A DNA stretch of 64,000 nucleotides from Eubacterium callanderi (GTDB lineage Bacteria > Bacillota > Clostridia > Eubacteriales > Eubacteriaceae), in assembly GCF_900142645.1 (NCBI RefSeq), contig NZ_FRBP01000013.1, forward strand, positions 84,144 to 148,143. Direction: 5' to 3'. This document shows positions 16,873 to 25,101 of the stretch, piece after piece. The position numbers and the translations under genes were made by a program. The notes beneath the pieces are model-generated. The model was given only the letters and a program-made list of their open reading frames with translations, had not been told where the DNA came from and searched no databases. Position 1 is the stretch's first letter; each line of letters begins with the position of its first letter.

Positions 16873-17670
16873 GTGAAACTGCAAGCAAATAAAGCCTACG
16901 TCATTATGGCGCAGGAAAAGACGTTGGCTCTCGGGATTGAGAATGGCTCGGCTGAGAATGGTGCACTTATAAAATTACAGGAGGCTTCCCAAACAGGAGC
17001 AGACAGCCAGAAATGGACAGTGAAATACGTAGATGGTGAATGGTTTAAGCTTATCAATAAACATTCGGGAAAGGCACTGGATCTGTGTATGCTGGGAACA
17101 GTAAACGGTACCTGGGTACAGCAGTGGGAATCTGTTGATACGGACAGTCAGCTTTGGACATTAGAAGAAACGGCTGAAGGCAGCTGTCTGATCAGGTCGC
17201 AGCGCGCTGGTATCTATCTTGACATTGCGATGGGGGCGGCTGTACCAGGCGCACAGATGCAGATTTGGGAAAAAACTGGGAGTGCCAATCAGGTATGGCA
17301 TTTTTCACCGACTCAGCTTGATGAGGCAGTAAAACCAGATGAAAAGGCGGCTTCTGAAGCAGCGCCACGAAAAAAAACAGCCGCGCGAAAAGCCACTGCG
17401 GCTAAAAAAACAGCTTCATCTGGAGATAAGAAAACAACTGCGGTAAAGAAGAAGGCCATATCAGAAACGGCTGAAAAGGTAACGGTCTCCAAGACAACCG
17501 CTGCCAGAAAAACAACGGCATCCAAAAAATCCGCAAAGAAAACTGCGACCACCTCAAAAGCCAGTACATCTAGAAAGGCTGAAACAATACAAGCCGCCCC
17601 AGAACCAGCTAAAAAGACAACTCGGAAAACACCCTCCACCGCAGCTAAAAAAGTTGATAATGAAGCATGA
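16873..17670 (+). CDS. Ricin-type lectin domain protein with lysine/alanine-rich tail
   Basis: A 265-residue protein. Residues 1-145 form a ricin-B beta-trefoil with its three QxW marks at W48 (SQKW), W95 (SQLW) and W142 (NQVW). Residues 150-265 are a low-complexity, strongly basic tail of KK, AA, TT and S repeats (such as KKTAARKATAAKK), like histone H1 C-termini or bacterial H1-like proteins. No signal peptide or sorting motif is visible, so it looks cytoplasmic. The GTG at 16873 is chosen because AAAGGAG is 8 bases upstream; the ATG at 16852 has no such site. Function is unknown: a carbohydrate or nucleic-acid binding role is possible. Confidence 0.75.
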   Translation: MKLQANKAYVIMAQEKTLALGIENGSAENGALIKLQEASQTGADSQKWTVKYVDGEWFKLINKHSGKALDLCMLGTVNGTWVQQWESVDTDSQLWTLEETAEGSCLIRSQRAGIYLDIAMGAAVPGAQMQIWEKTGSANQVWHFSPTQLDEAVKPDEKAASEAAPRKKTAARKATAAKKTASSGDKKTTAVKKKAISETAEKVTVSKTTAARKTTASKKSAKKTATTSKASTSRKAETIQAAPEPAKKTTRKTPSTAAKKVDNEA

Positions 17671-17689
17671 ATTTTTAATGAATGACTTC

Positions 17690-17722
17690 AAACCACCAGT
17701 TTAATTTTGGTGGTTTTTTTAT
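17690..17722 (+). terminator. Terminator after the lectin gene
   Basis: AAACCACCA (17690-17698) pairs with TGGTGGTTT (17708-17716), followed by a T-run. Confidence 0.85.
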
Positions 17723-17860
17723 ACTTAAAAGTTCCGATTGTTCTAAAAAAAACAGTCGTTTCTGAGAATAAAAGCTTGCTATTTCTCTAAAGGTACGATA
17801 AAATATTATTATGTCATATAATAAAACAGTATTGTATCTTAAATAAAACACTGTGCAAAG

Positions 17861-17901
17861 TTTATCAAAGAACAGCTGCCTTTAATCGTTCTTTAGATAA
17901 A
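17861..17901. promoter_or_regulatory. Inverted repeat upstream of the xanthine dehydrogenase gene
   Basis: TTTATCAAAGAAC (17861-17873) and GTTCTTTAGATAAA (17888-17901) form a 13-bp stem with one bulged base and a 14-base loop. It ends 55 bases before the dehydrogenase start, and a TATAAT follows at 17928-17933 without a well-placed -35. It is a candidate operator or leader hairpin in the 17723-17956 gap. Confidence 0.45.
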
Positions 17902-17956
17902 CAGAAGTGTTGAAACCAAGCATTCGGTATAATTAATCAATAAAGGAGTATCAGAA

Positions 17957-20527
17957 ATGTACACGATTAAGGTCAACGGAGTTATACATGAGGTTGAACA
18001 GGATAAAAAGCTCATGCGCTTTTTAAGAGATGATTTGAGATTAACCTCAGTGAAGGATGGCTGTAGTGAAGGGGCCTGTGGTACCTGTACGATTATCATC
18101 GCCGGAAAAGCTACCCGATCCTGTATACCCATGGTATCTAAAATGGCAGATAAGGAAATTATCACGGTAGAAGGCCTTACAGAGCGTGAAAAAGAAGTTT
18201 ACAGCTATGCCTTTGCAAAAGCAGGCGCTGTGCAGTGTGGTTTTTGTATACCGGGCATGGTAATGTCAGGAAAGGCGCTCATTGATGTTAATCCGGACCC
18301 AACGCGTTTGGAGGTAATAAACGCTATTAAAAATAATATATGCCGCTGTACCGGCTATAAGAAAATTGTTGATGGTGTCCTGTTAGCTGCTAAAATTTTC
18401 AGAGAGAATCTTCCTGTAAATGAAGAAGTCGGCGAGGTCACTGTCGGCCAGGCCATGTTGCGTGTGGATGCCAGAGAAAAGGTGTTGGGAACAGGTGAAT
18501 ATCCGGATGATCTTTATCTGGACGGTATGATCTATGGCAGCGCTGTGCGGGCAGAATATCCGAGAGCCCGTGTGCTGGCCGTTCATACGGATGAAGCGAA
18601 AGCGCTGCCGGGCGTGATTGGTATTTTTACAGCGGAGGATATTCCGGGAAGCGTTAAGGTTGGGCACCTTAAGCAGGACTGGGATACAATGATTCCTGTT
18701 GGTAAAACAACGCACTATATCGGTGATGCGATTTGTCTGGTAGCGGCGGAAACACCAGAAATTTTGGAAGAGGCTAAAAAGCTGGTAAGGGTTGAGTATG
18801 AACAGCTTGAAGGTGTCTTTGATCCGTGTGAGGCGATGAAGGAGGACGCTCCTTTAGTGCATGAGGGCAGTGAAACTAACATTTTGGCACATGAGCACCT
18901 GGTACGTGGGAATGCGGATGAGGTTATTGCCCGTTCAAAATATAAGGTTACACGCCATTATGAAACACCGTGGACCGAGCATGCTTTCCTGGAACCGGAA
19001 ACAGCTGTGGCAATGCCCTTTGACGGTGACGGTGTCTTTATCTATTCAACAGACCAGGGAACCTATGATACTCAGCATGAGTGCATGGCAATGCTGGGGC
19101 TGCCTCCCGAAAAAGTTATTGTAGAAAATAAGCTGGTTGGCGGCGGCTTTGGAGGGAAGGAAGACGTATCGGTCCAGCATCATGCTGCGCTGATTGCTTA
19201 TCTGACCAAACGGACTGTCAAGGTCAAGCTTTCGCGGAAGGAAAGTATTATGATTCACCCTAAACGCCATCCGTTTTATATGGATGTCACATCTGCCTGC
19301 GATGAAGAAGGACGATTGACGGCGTTAAAGGCAGTAGTCGTGTCCGATACAGGCGCTTATGCTTCTTTGGGGGGACCGGTACTCCAGCGGGCCTGTACAC
19401 ACGCTGCCGGACCTTATAATTTCCAGACCATTGATATAGATGGTAAAGCCGTCTATACGAATAACCCGCCAGCTGGCGCTTTCAGGGGTTTTGGGGTAAC
19501 TCAGACCTGCTTTGCCTCTGAGATGAACCTTAACCTTTTGGCTGAAATGGTGGGAATCACACCATGGGAAATCCGTTACCGCAACGCAGTGCGGCCGGGT
19601 GAGGTGCTTCCAAACGGACAGATTGCCGATCCGGCAACAGGGATTGCCGAAACATTAGAAGCCGTTAAGGAAATTTACAACAGTGAAAAATACGTGGGTA
19701 TTGGCTGTGCGATGAAAAATGCCGGAGTCGGCGTGGGTCTTCCAGACTGGGGACGCTGCCGCCTTCTGGTAAAGGACGGACACGTCGAGATACATGCAGG
19801 AGCTTCCTGTATTGGCCAGGGGCTGGGTACCGTGTTAACGCAGGTGCTTTCTGAAACCGCAGGCCTTACTCTGGACCAGATTGCCTATATGCCGCCGAAT
19901 ACAGCGAATGCACCGGACTCTGGCACAACCTCTGGTTCCAGGCAGACATTGGTAACCGGTGAAGCCTGTAGACGGGCAGCGGAGGATTTGAAGGCGGCAA
20001 TGAAAGATAAAACACTGGCTGAGCTTGAAGGACAGGATTTTATGGGAGAGTATCTAGCAAAAACAGACGCTATGGGTACACCTGTGCCAAACCCTGTTTC
20101 TCATGTAGCCTACGGCTATGCGACGCAGATGTGCGTACTGAATGAAGATGGCTCCATTAAAAAAATGGTTGCGGCTCATGATGTGGGCAAGGCTGTGAAC
20201 CCTACCAGCGTAGAGGGGCAAATCGAAGGCGGTGTGGTCATGGGGATGGGCTATGCGCTTACGGAGCAGTATGAGCTGGATCACGGCATTCCAAAGTCAA
20301 AATTTGGTACACTTGGCCTTTTTAAGGCAGATAAAGTGCCGGAACTTGACAGTATCGTTGTTGAAAAACCAGGCATTGATGTGGCTTATGGTGCCATTGG
20401 TATTGGTGAGATTACCTCTATACCGACAGCTCCGGCCATTGCGGATGCATACTATCGTTTAAACGGCGAATTTCAGACGGTTTTACCGCTGAAAAATACG
20501 CCCTATGAGAAAAAGAAGAAAAAGTAA
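17957..20527 (+). CDS. xdh: Selenium-dependent xanthine dehydrogenase type molybdenum hydroxylase (FeS and Mo domains fused)
   Basis: An 856-residue fusion. The N-terminal part (1-160) carries two 2Fe-2S sites: C36/C41/C44/C56 (plant type) and C94/C97 with C129/C131. The rest is the molybdopterin-cytosine-dinucleotide hydroxylase domain (GGGFGGKEDVSVQ; NNPPAGAFRGFGVTQ; SGTTSGSRQTL; final GIGEITSIPTAPAI). No FAD domain is present here or next door, so electrons must leave to a partner. The length and fusion match the selenium-dependent xanthine dehydrogenase family, which needs labile selenium from SelD/YqeB-type maturation, encoded downstream at 34349-42342. Expected reaction: hydroxylation of a purine such as hypoxanthine or xanthine. 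Confidence 0.87.
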   Translation: MYTIKVNGVIHEVEQDKKLMRFLRDDLRLTSVKDGCSEGACGTCTIIIAGKATRSCIPMVSKMADKEIITVEGLTEREKEVYSYAFAKAGAVQCGFCIPGMVMSGKALIDVNPDPTRLEVINAIKNNICRCTGYKKIVDGVLLAAKIFRENLPVNEEVGEVTVGQAMLRVDAREKVLGTGEYPDDLYLDGMIYGSAVRAEYPRARVLAVHTDEAKALPGVIGIFTAEDIPGSVKVGHLKQDWDTMIPVGKTTHYIGDAICLVAAETPEILEEAKKLVRVEYEQLEGVFDPCEAMKEDAPLVHEGSETNILAHEHLVRGNADEVIARSKYKVTRHYETPWTEHAFLEPETAVAMPFDGDGVFIYSTDQGTYDTQHECMAMLGLPPEKVIVENKLVGGGFGGKEDVSVQHHAALIAYLTKRTVKVKLSRKESIMIHPKRHPFYMDVTSACDEEGRLTALKAVVVSDTGAYASLGGPVLQRACTHAAGPYNFQTIDIDGKAVYTNNPPAGAFRGFGVTQTCFASEMNLNLLAEMVGITPWEIRYRNAVRPGEVLPNGQIADPATGIAETLEAVKEIYNSEKYVGIGCAMKNAGVGVGLPDWGRCRLLVKDGHVEIHAGASCIGQGLGTVLTQVLSETAGLTLDQIAYMPPNTANAPDSGTTSGSRQTLVTGEACRRAAEDLKAAMKDKTLAELEGQDFMGEYLAKTDAMGTPVPNPVSHVAYGYATQMCVLNEDGSIKKMVAAHDVGKAVNPTSVEGQIEGGVVMGMGYALTEQYELDHGIPKSKFGTLGLFKADKVPELDSIVVEKPGIDVAYGAIGIGEITSIPTAPAIADAYYRLNGEFQTVLPLKNTPYEKKKKK

Positions 20528-20541
20528 TGATCAGATACATC

Positions 20542-20572
20542 AAAAAAAGCCAACGAAATGTTGGCTTTTTTT
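20542..20572. terminator. Bidirectional terminator between xdh and hydA
   Basis: AAAAAAAGCCAAC (20542-20554), loop GAAAT, then GTTGGCTTTTTTT (20560-20572): a perfect 13-bp stem serving two convergent genes. Confidence 0.92.
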
Positions 20573-20589
20573 CTGCTTTATGGTTTTGT

Positions 20590-21966
20590 TTAAAGCTGAC
20601 AGATCCCACGTGGAATATACTGCCCTTTGTTTTCGGCAATAACCCGGCCTTTTTCGACTATGATTTCTCCGTTTAACAGGACAACTTCTGCTCGGCCCTT
20701 GGTTTTGACACCTTCATAGGGTGTATAGTCAACATTTTGGTATTGGTCTTTCTGAGTAATAGTGCCCTTATATTCCGGATCCCAGATAACAATATCGGCA
20801 TCACTTCCAGGTTTTAAGGCTCCCTTCTGCGGATACATGCCAAAAATTTTAGCTGGTGTTTCTGAGAGCTGGGCCGCCATCTGATTCAGGGTCATTTTGT
20901 TTTTACACACGCCAAAGGTATACATCAGTACCGGTCGTGTTTCTACACCGGGCATGCCGTTTGGAATTTTACTGAAGTCATTTTTACCAAGATCCTTTCC
21001 GCCTTTCATATTAAAGCTGCAATGATCACTGCCGATGGTATCAACAATTCCAGAACCAACAGCCTCCCAAAGCGCTTTTTCGTCCAATGGTTTTCGTGCC
21101 GGAGGCGCAAAAACATATTTTGCACTCTCGAAACCTTCCAGTTCATAACAGCTGTCATCAAGCAGCAGATATTGCGGACAGGTTTCAATAAAGACTTTTT
21201 GCCCGCGCCGGCGGGCATTCAGGCACTCTGCAAGCCCCCGCTCAGTACTGAGGTGTACCACATAAACAGGAGATTCAGCAGCTTCTGCGATGGCTAAAAA
21301 GCGATTGACAGCCTCTGCTTCTACAAAATCGGGCCTGGAAAGGGGATGGGCGGCAGGGCTCGTGCGGCCCTGACGTTTTTGTTCGGCAATCAGTGCGTTG
21401 ACAAGATCGCCGTTTTCACAGTGCATGGAGACAAGCCCGCCAAAGGTTTTAACAGCTTCTAAAATCTCAAAAATTTCACGGTCATTGGAGCGTAGATTAT
21501 CATAGGCCATATAGAGCTTAAAGGAGGTTACTCCTGAATCCTTCATTGTTTTCAGCTCACTGCGTGTCGTTTCATTCCAGTCGGTAATGGCCATATGAAA
21601 GCCATAATGGCAGGAGGAACGGTTATCCGCCAGCCCATGCCAGTTTTTCAAAGCCTCTGTCAGGCTTTGGCCTTTATCCTGAGTGGCAAAATCAATGATG
21701 GTGGTGGTACCGCCGGAAACAGCGCCTTTTGTCGCAGAGACAAAATCATCTGCTGTGTGGACAGTTCCGGTGTCCATATCCAGATGTGTGTGTGGATCGA
21801 TAAAGCCTGGGAAAATGTACTTCCCAGCAGCCTCGATGATTTTGGCTTCTGAGTCTTCGATCTTTTGGCCTATTTGGGCGATTTTATCATTTTCCACCAA
21901 AATATCGGCGTTAACCGTATCTGTGGAAGAAAAAAGAATACCGCCCTTGATGATTGTTTTTTTCAT
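20590..21966 (-). CDS. hydA: Dihydropyrimidinase/hydantoinase-type cyclic amide hydrolase
   Basis: A 458-residue amidohydrolase. Metal ligands are visible: DPHTHLD (residues 57-63), the carbamylated lysine in TSFKLYMAY, then SMHCENGD and VYVVHLST, with GSDHCSF near residue 315. Enzymes of this family open cyclic ureides or imides. In this cluster it most likely opens a ring in the purine-derived intermediate. GAGGTG precedes the ATG. It is the last gene of the minus-strand set ssnA-ygfK-hydA and is separated from ygfK by 82 bases that contain a perfect palindrome. Confidence 0.9.
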   Translation of the reverse strand: MKKTIIKGGILFSSTDTVNADILVENDKIAQIGQKIEDSEAKIIEAAGKYIFPGFIDPHTHLDMDTGTVHTADDFVSATKGAVSGGTTTIIDFATQDKGQSLTEALKNWHGLADNRSSCHYGFHMAITDWNETTRSELKTMKDSGVTSFKLYMAYDNLRSNDREIFEILEAVKTFGGLVSMHCENGDLVNALIAEQKRQGRTSPAAHPLSRPDFVEAEAVNRFLAIAEAAESPVYVVHLSTERGLAECLNARRRGQKVFIETCPQYLLLDDSCYELEGFESAKYVFAPPARKPLDEKALWEAVGSGIVDTIGSDHCSFNMKGGKDLGKNDFSKIPNGMPGVETRPVLMYTFGVCKNKMTLNQMAAQLSETPAKIFGMYPQKGALKPGSDADIVIWDPEYKGTITQKDQYQNVDYTPYEGVKTKGRAEVVLLNGEIIVEKGRVIAENKGQYIPRGICQL

Positions 21967-22012
21967 AATAACACCTCATTTTACAATGGAAATTTGCGTA
22001 TGAAACAAGAGT

Positions 22013-22036
22013 AGGGACGTCTTATAAGACGTCCCT
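22013..22036. repeat. 24-bp perfect palindrome between ygfK and hydA
   Basis: AGGGACGTCTTA (22013-22024) is followed at once by its reverse complement TAAGACGTCCCT. No T-run follows in the minus direction, so it is more like a short palindromic repeat or mRNA processing hairpin than a terminator. The leading GTAGGGA resembles the repeats at 57230 and 58006. Confidence 0.7.
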
Positions 22037-22048
22037 GATATAAAGTTT

Positions 22049-25045
22049 TTAAAGGAGATAGCTGTAATTATTGACTACCGCTTTAATAATATCATTGATA
22101 CCCTGAGGCAGTGTATTGTCACCGATAGAGGCATCAATAACATTGCCTTCAAGGCGGACCTTAACACAATGGTCACCTGTGACCAGAAAACCACTGTTAC
22201 TGCTGTCTTCAAAGTCGGAAAGGGTGTGATAGAGGGTAAACTTATCTTTGTAAGGTGCACTGTCATATGGACAGAAGGTCTGGCAGTTACCACATTCGTT
22301 ACACATTCTGTCAACATGGACAATCTGACGCATCTTATGGTGCGGTACAAAAAGGGCCAGATTTGCACGGTTTGGACACACATCCATACAGGATTCACAG
22401 ACAGTTGAGCATTCCAGACAACGGCTGCATTCTGTTGATTCACATTTTGGTTCGGCCAGAATACCCCGTTTAGCCAGAGCTCTTTCATAATTGCCGGTAT
22501 TTTTAGAATAGGTGGAAGCAGGTTCGAGCGCTTCGGCTTTTACAATGGTATCGGTAACCTTGCGCGCGTCTGCAATGGCCTGTACAACGGTGGCAGCGCC
22601 TAATTGAGCGTCACCGGCTACAAATATATTGTCACGGGCTTCCAGCGTGTCTTTGTTTACTTCGACACGGTCACGGTCTGTCAGAGCGATTTTATTCTGA
22701 GCAAACCATTCTTTGTCAATTTTTGCGCCAACCGAGGCGATGACAGTATTAGCTGGAATATCCATGAATTCATCGGTGTTTTCAGGACTTCTTCTGCCAG
22801 ACGAATCCGGTGCGCCGAGCACCATCTTACGGCAGGAAAGGAGGCTGCCGTCAAATTTTTCAGGGGAGAGAAGCTCATAGAATTTCACGCCGTCTTCCAA
22901 TGCCATTGCAAGCTCTTCTTCGTCGGCTGGCATATAACGTTTTGTTCTGCGGTATACCAGATGGACATTTTCAACACCTGGGGCTTTTTTGGCAGCTCTG
23001 GCGGCATCCATGGCGGTATTGCCACCACCGATCACTACAACGTCCTTCCCAAGTTTCAGGCTGGAAGCATCTTTTCTGAAGCTTTGTAAAAAGTCGAGTA
23101 CGTTGATTGCCTGTTCACCCTCCAGTTTATACGGGCTTGGCCCCCAGGCGCCGGTAGCGGCGATAACATATTTAAAGCCCTTGCTTTTCAGTTCTTCTAC
23201 AGAGCCGATTTCTTTGTTTGTAACGACTTCTACACCGTAGGCTTCCATGAGCTTTACATCATTTTCTACGATTTCGGCATCGACACGGAACTCAGGAACT
23301 ACATGGCGTACAATCCCCCCCAGACTTTCATTGCGTTCAAAGATTGTAGCAGAGATCCCATTTCTTGCCAGAAAGTAAGCGGCGGAGATACCGGCAGGGC
23401 CGCCACCGATAATGGCCACCTTGGCATCTGTACGTTTTTCAATGGGTTTGATCTCTTTGAGTAAATCGTCATAACCCAGCTCGGCAGCGTTAAGCTTCAC
23501 ATCACGGATACACAGAGGGGCCTCATAGAAATTACGTGTACAGTTGTCCATGCAGCGGTGGTTACAGATGGTACCGGTGATAAACGGAAGTGGATTCTTC
23601 GCAGTGATAACTTTAAGCGCTTCCAGAGGCCTGTTTTCGCCCAGAAGTTCAATATAATCCGGGATATCCTGAGAAATTGGGCAGGCTTCAGAACAGGGGG
23701 CTGTAAAACAGTCAACCAACGGTACTTTTTTGTCAAATTTTCTGGATGGCAAAGGTTTTATGGCGCCTTTTACATTATGAGGGTTGGTTCGGGCACGTTT
23801 TGCGAGCATGGATAAAGCCGAAGGCTTTAGATTTTGCACTTCCTTGAAATTATAAGAGACAAGATCCTCTGCCATTTGGTCAAGTCGGTTGTATCCACCT
23901 GGTTTTAACAGGGTGGTGGCCAGGGTGATCGGCCAGACACCTGCTTTAAAGATGTCTTTAATGTTAAAGATATCTGCACCGCCAGAGTAAGAAATACGCA
24001 GATCGCCGTCAAAGGCTTTTGCCAGGCGGTTTGCCAGTTCGATTGAACATGGGAACAGGGACCGGCCTGACATGTACATATCTTCGCTTGGCAAAACACC
24101 ATCAATAACCTTTTGTGGGAAGGTATTTGTGATTTTTACCCCAAAGGCAACGCCTTTATCGGCGGCTTCTTTTTTCAGGCGGGTAAACATGGGGACAGCG
24201 TCCTTGAACTGAAGGTCATGTAAGAAGTGATAGTCGTCAAAATCCATGTAGTCATAACCCATGCTGTCCAGAATTTCACGGGCGGATTCGTAGCCTAACA
24301 TGGTGGGATTACACTTGACAAAAGTATTCAAACCTTTTTCGTTAATCAGGTAGCTGGCGATTCGTTCAATTTCATCGGGTGGACAGCCGTGGAGGGTAGA
24401 AAGGGTGATGGAGCGGCTGACAACCGGAGTAATATTTCTGACATAACCAGCGTCAATGTTATCAAACTGATCTAAATGAGCCAGGGTGTAATCCATACAT
24501 TCTTGCCACACGGCAGAGTTTTCAGCATTTTTCATCCCCTCGATATAATGATCGATTTTTTCAGTCTGAACACCGGCAAAATCATAGCCGACACTCATGT
24601 TAAAGATAAAGCCGTCTGGGCTTCCGAAGCCCATTTCCTTGGCTAAAAGCTTGATGGCAAACCAGGCCTTTACATATTCATCATAGGCTTCTTCCACGCG
24701 CAGCTCGGTAGACCATTCACAGTTGTAGCATTCATCGCCGGCTGTGATACAGGGCTTGGAAACAAGCGCGGCAAGGTCTTCGCCGTCTACGGGCTGTACA
24801 GTTTTTAATTCAAAGAAACGGGCACCGCCAACATAAGCGGCGATGATGTTCTGTGCCAGCTGGTTGTGCGGACCTGCAGCGGGGCCAAAGGGGGTTTCCA
24901 GCATCTCGCCAAAAATTGAGAGCGTCTGCTGGTCGTTTTTTTTGTAAAGTTTGTGAACACCAAAAATACTTTTTTCTTTTTTGTATTCACTTAAGATCCA
25001 GTTGATCATCTCGCCAAAGGGGATAGGGTACATTTTATCACTCAT
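22049..25045 (-). CDS. ygfK: YgfK-type iron-sulfur flavo-oxidoreductase (putative selenate reductase subunit)
   Basis: A 998-residue multidomain protein. Residues 1-430 resemble the dihydroorotate-dehydrogenase-like barrel. Then comes a GltD-like unit with cysteines near CSEACPISQD and CNHRCMDNCTRNF, an FAD motif GGGPAGISAAYFLARNG and an NAD(P) motif VIGGGNTAMDAARAA. The last 130 residues hold ferredoxin-like clusters (CSRCLECSTVCESCMDVCP; CNECGNCQTFCPYD). The family is called a selenate reductase subunit for historical reasons. In purine clusters it more likely reduces a ring intermediate or links the dehydrogenase to NAD(P). It lies between ssnA and hydA in one operon. Confidence 0.9.
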   Translation of the reverse strand: MSDKMYPIPFGEMINWILSEYKKEKSIFGVHKLYKKNDQQTLSIFGEMLETPFGPAAGPHNQLAQNIIAAYVGGARFFELKTVQPVDGEDLAALVSKPCITAGDECYNCEWSTELRVEEAYDEYVKAWFAIKLLAKEMGFGSPDGFIFNMSVGYDFAGVQTEKIDHYIEGMKNAENSAVWQECMDYTLAHLDQFDNIDAGYVRNITPVVSRSITLSTLHGCPPDEIERIASYLINEKGLNTFVKCNPTMLGYESAREILDSMGYDYMDFDDYHFLHDLQFKDAVPMFTRLKKEAADKGVAFGVKITNTFPQKVIDGVLPSEDMYMSGRSLFPCSIELANRLAKAFDGDLRISYSGGADIFNIKDIFKAGVWPITLATTLLKPGGYNRLDQMAEDLVSYNFKEVQNLKPSALSMLAKRARTNPHNVKGAIKPLPSRKFDKKVPLVDCFTAPCSEACPISQDIPDYIELLGENRPLEALKVITAKNPLPFITGTICNHRCMDNCTRNFYEAPLCIRDVKLNAAELGYDDLLKEIKPIEKRTDAKVAIIGGGPAGISAAYFLARNGISATIFERNESLGGIVRHVVPEFRVDAEIVENDVKLMEAYGVEVVTNKEIGSVEELKSKGFKYVIAATGAWGPSPYKLEGEQAINVLDFLQSFRKDASSLKLGKDVVVIGGGNTAMDAARAAKKAPGVENVHLVYRRTKRYMPADEEELAMALEDGVKFYELLSPEKFDGSLLSCRKMVLGAPDSSGRRSPENTDEFMDIPANTVIASVGAKIDKEWFAQNKIALTDRDRVEVNKDTLEARDNIFVAGDAQLGAATVVQAIADARKVTDTIVKAEALEPASTYSKNTGNYERALAKRGILAEPKCESTECSRCLECSTVCESCMDVCPNRANLALFVPHHKMRQIVHVDRMCNECGNCQTFCPYDSAPYKDKFTLYHTLSDFEDSSNSGFLVTGDHCVKVRLEGNVIDASIGDNTLPQGINDIIKAVVNNYSYLL

Positions 25046-25101
25046 TTTGATACTCCTTTTTATGGTGGAACATATTTTTATTTTATAACAGGGCAGTGAT
25101 G

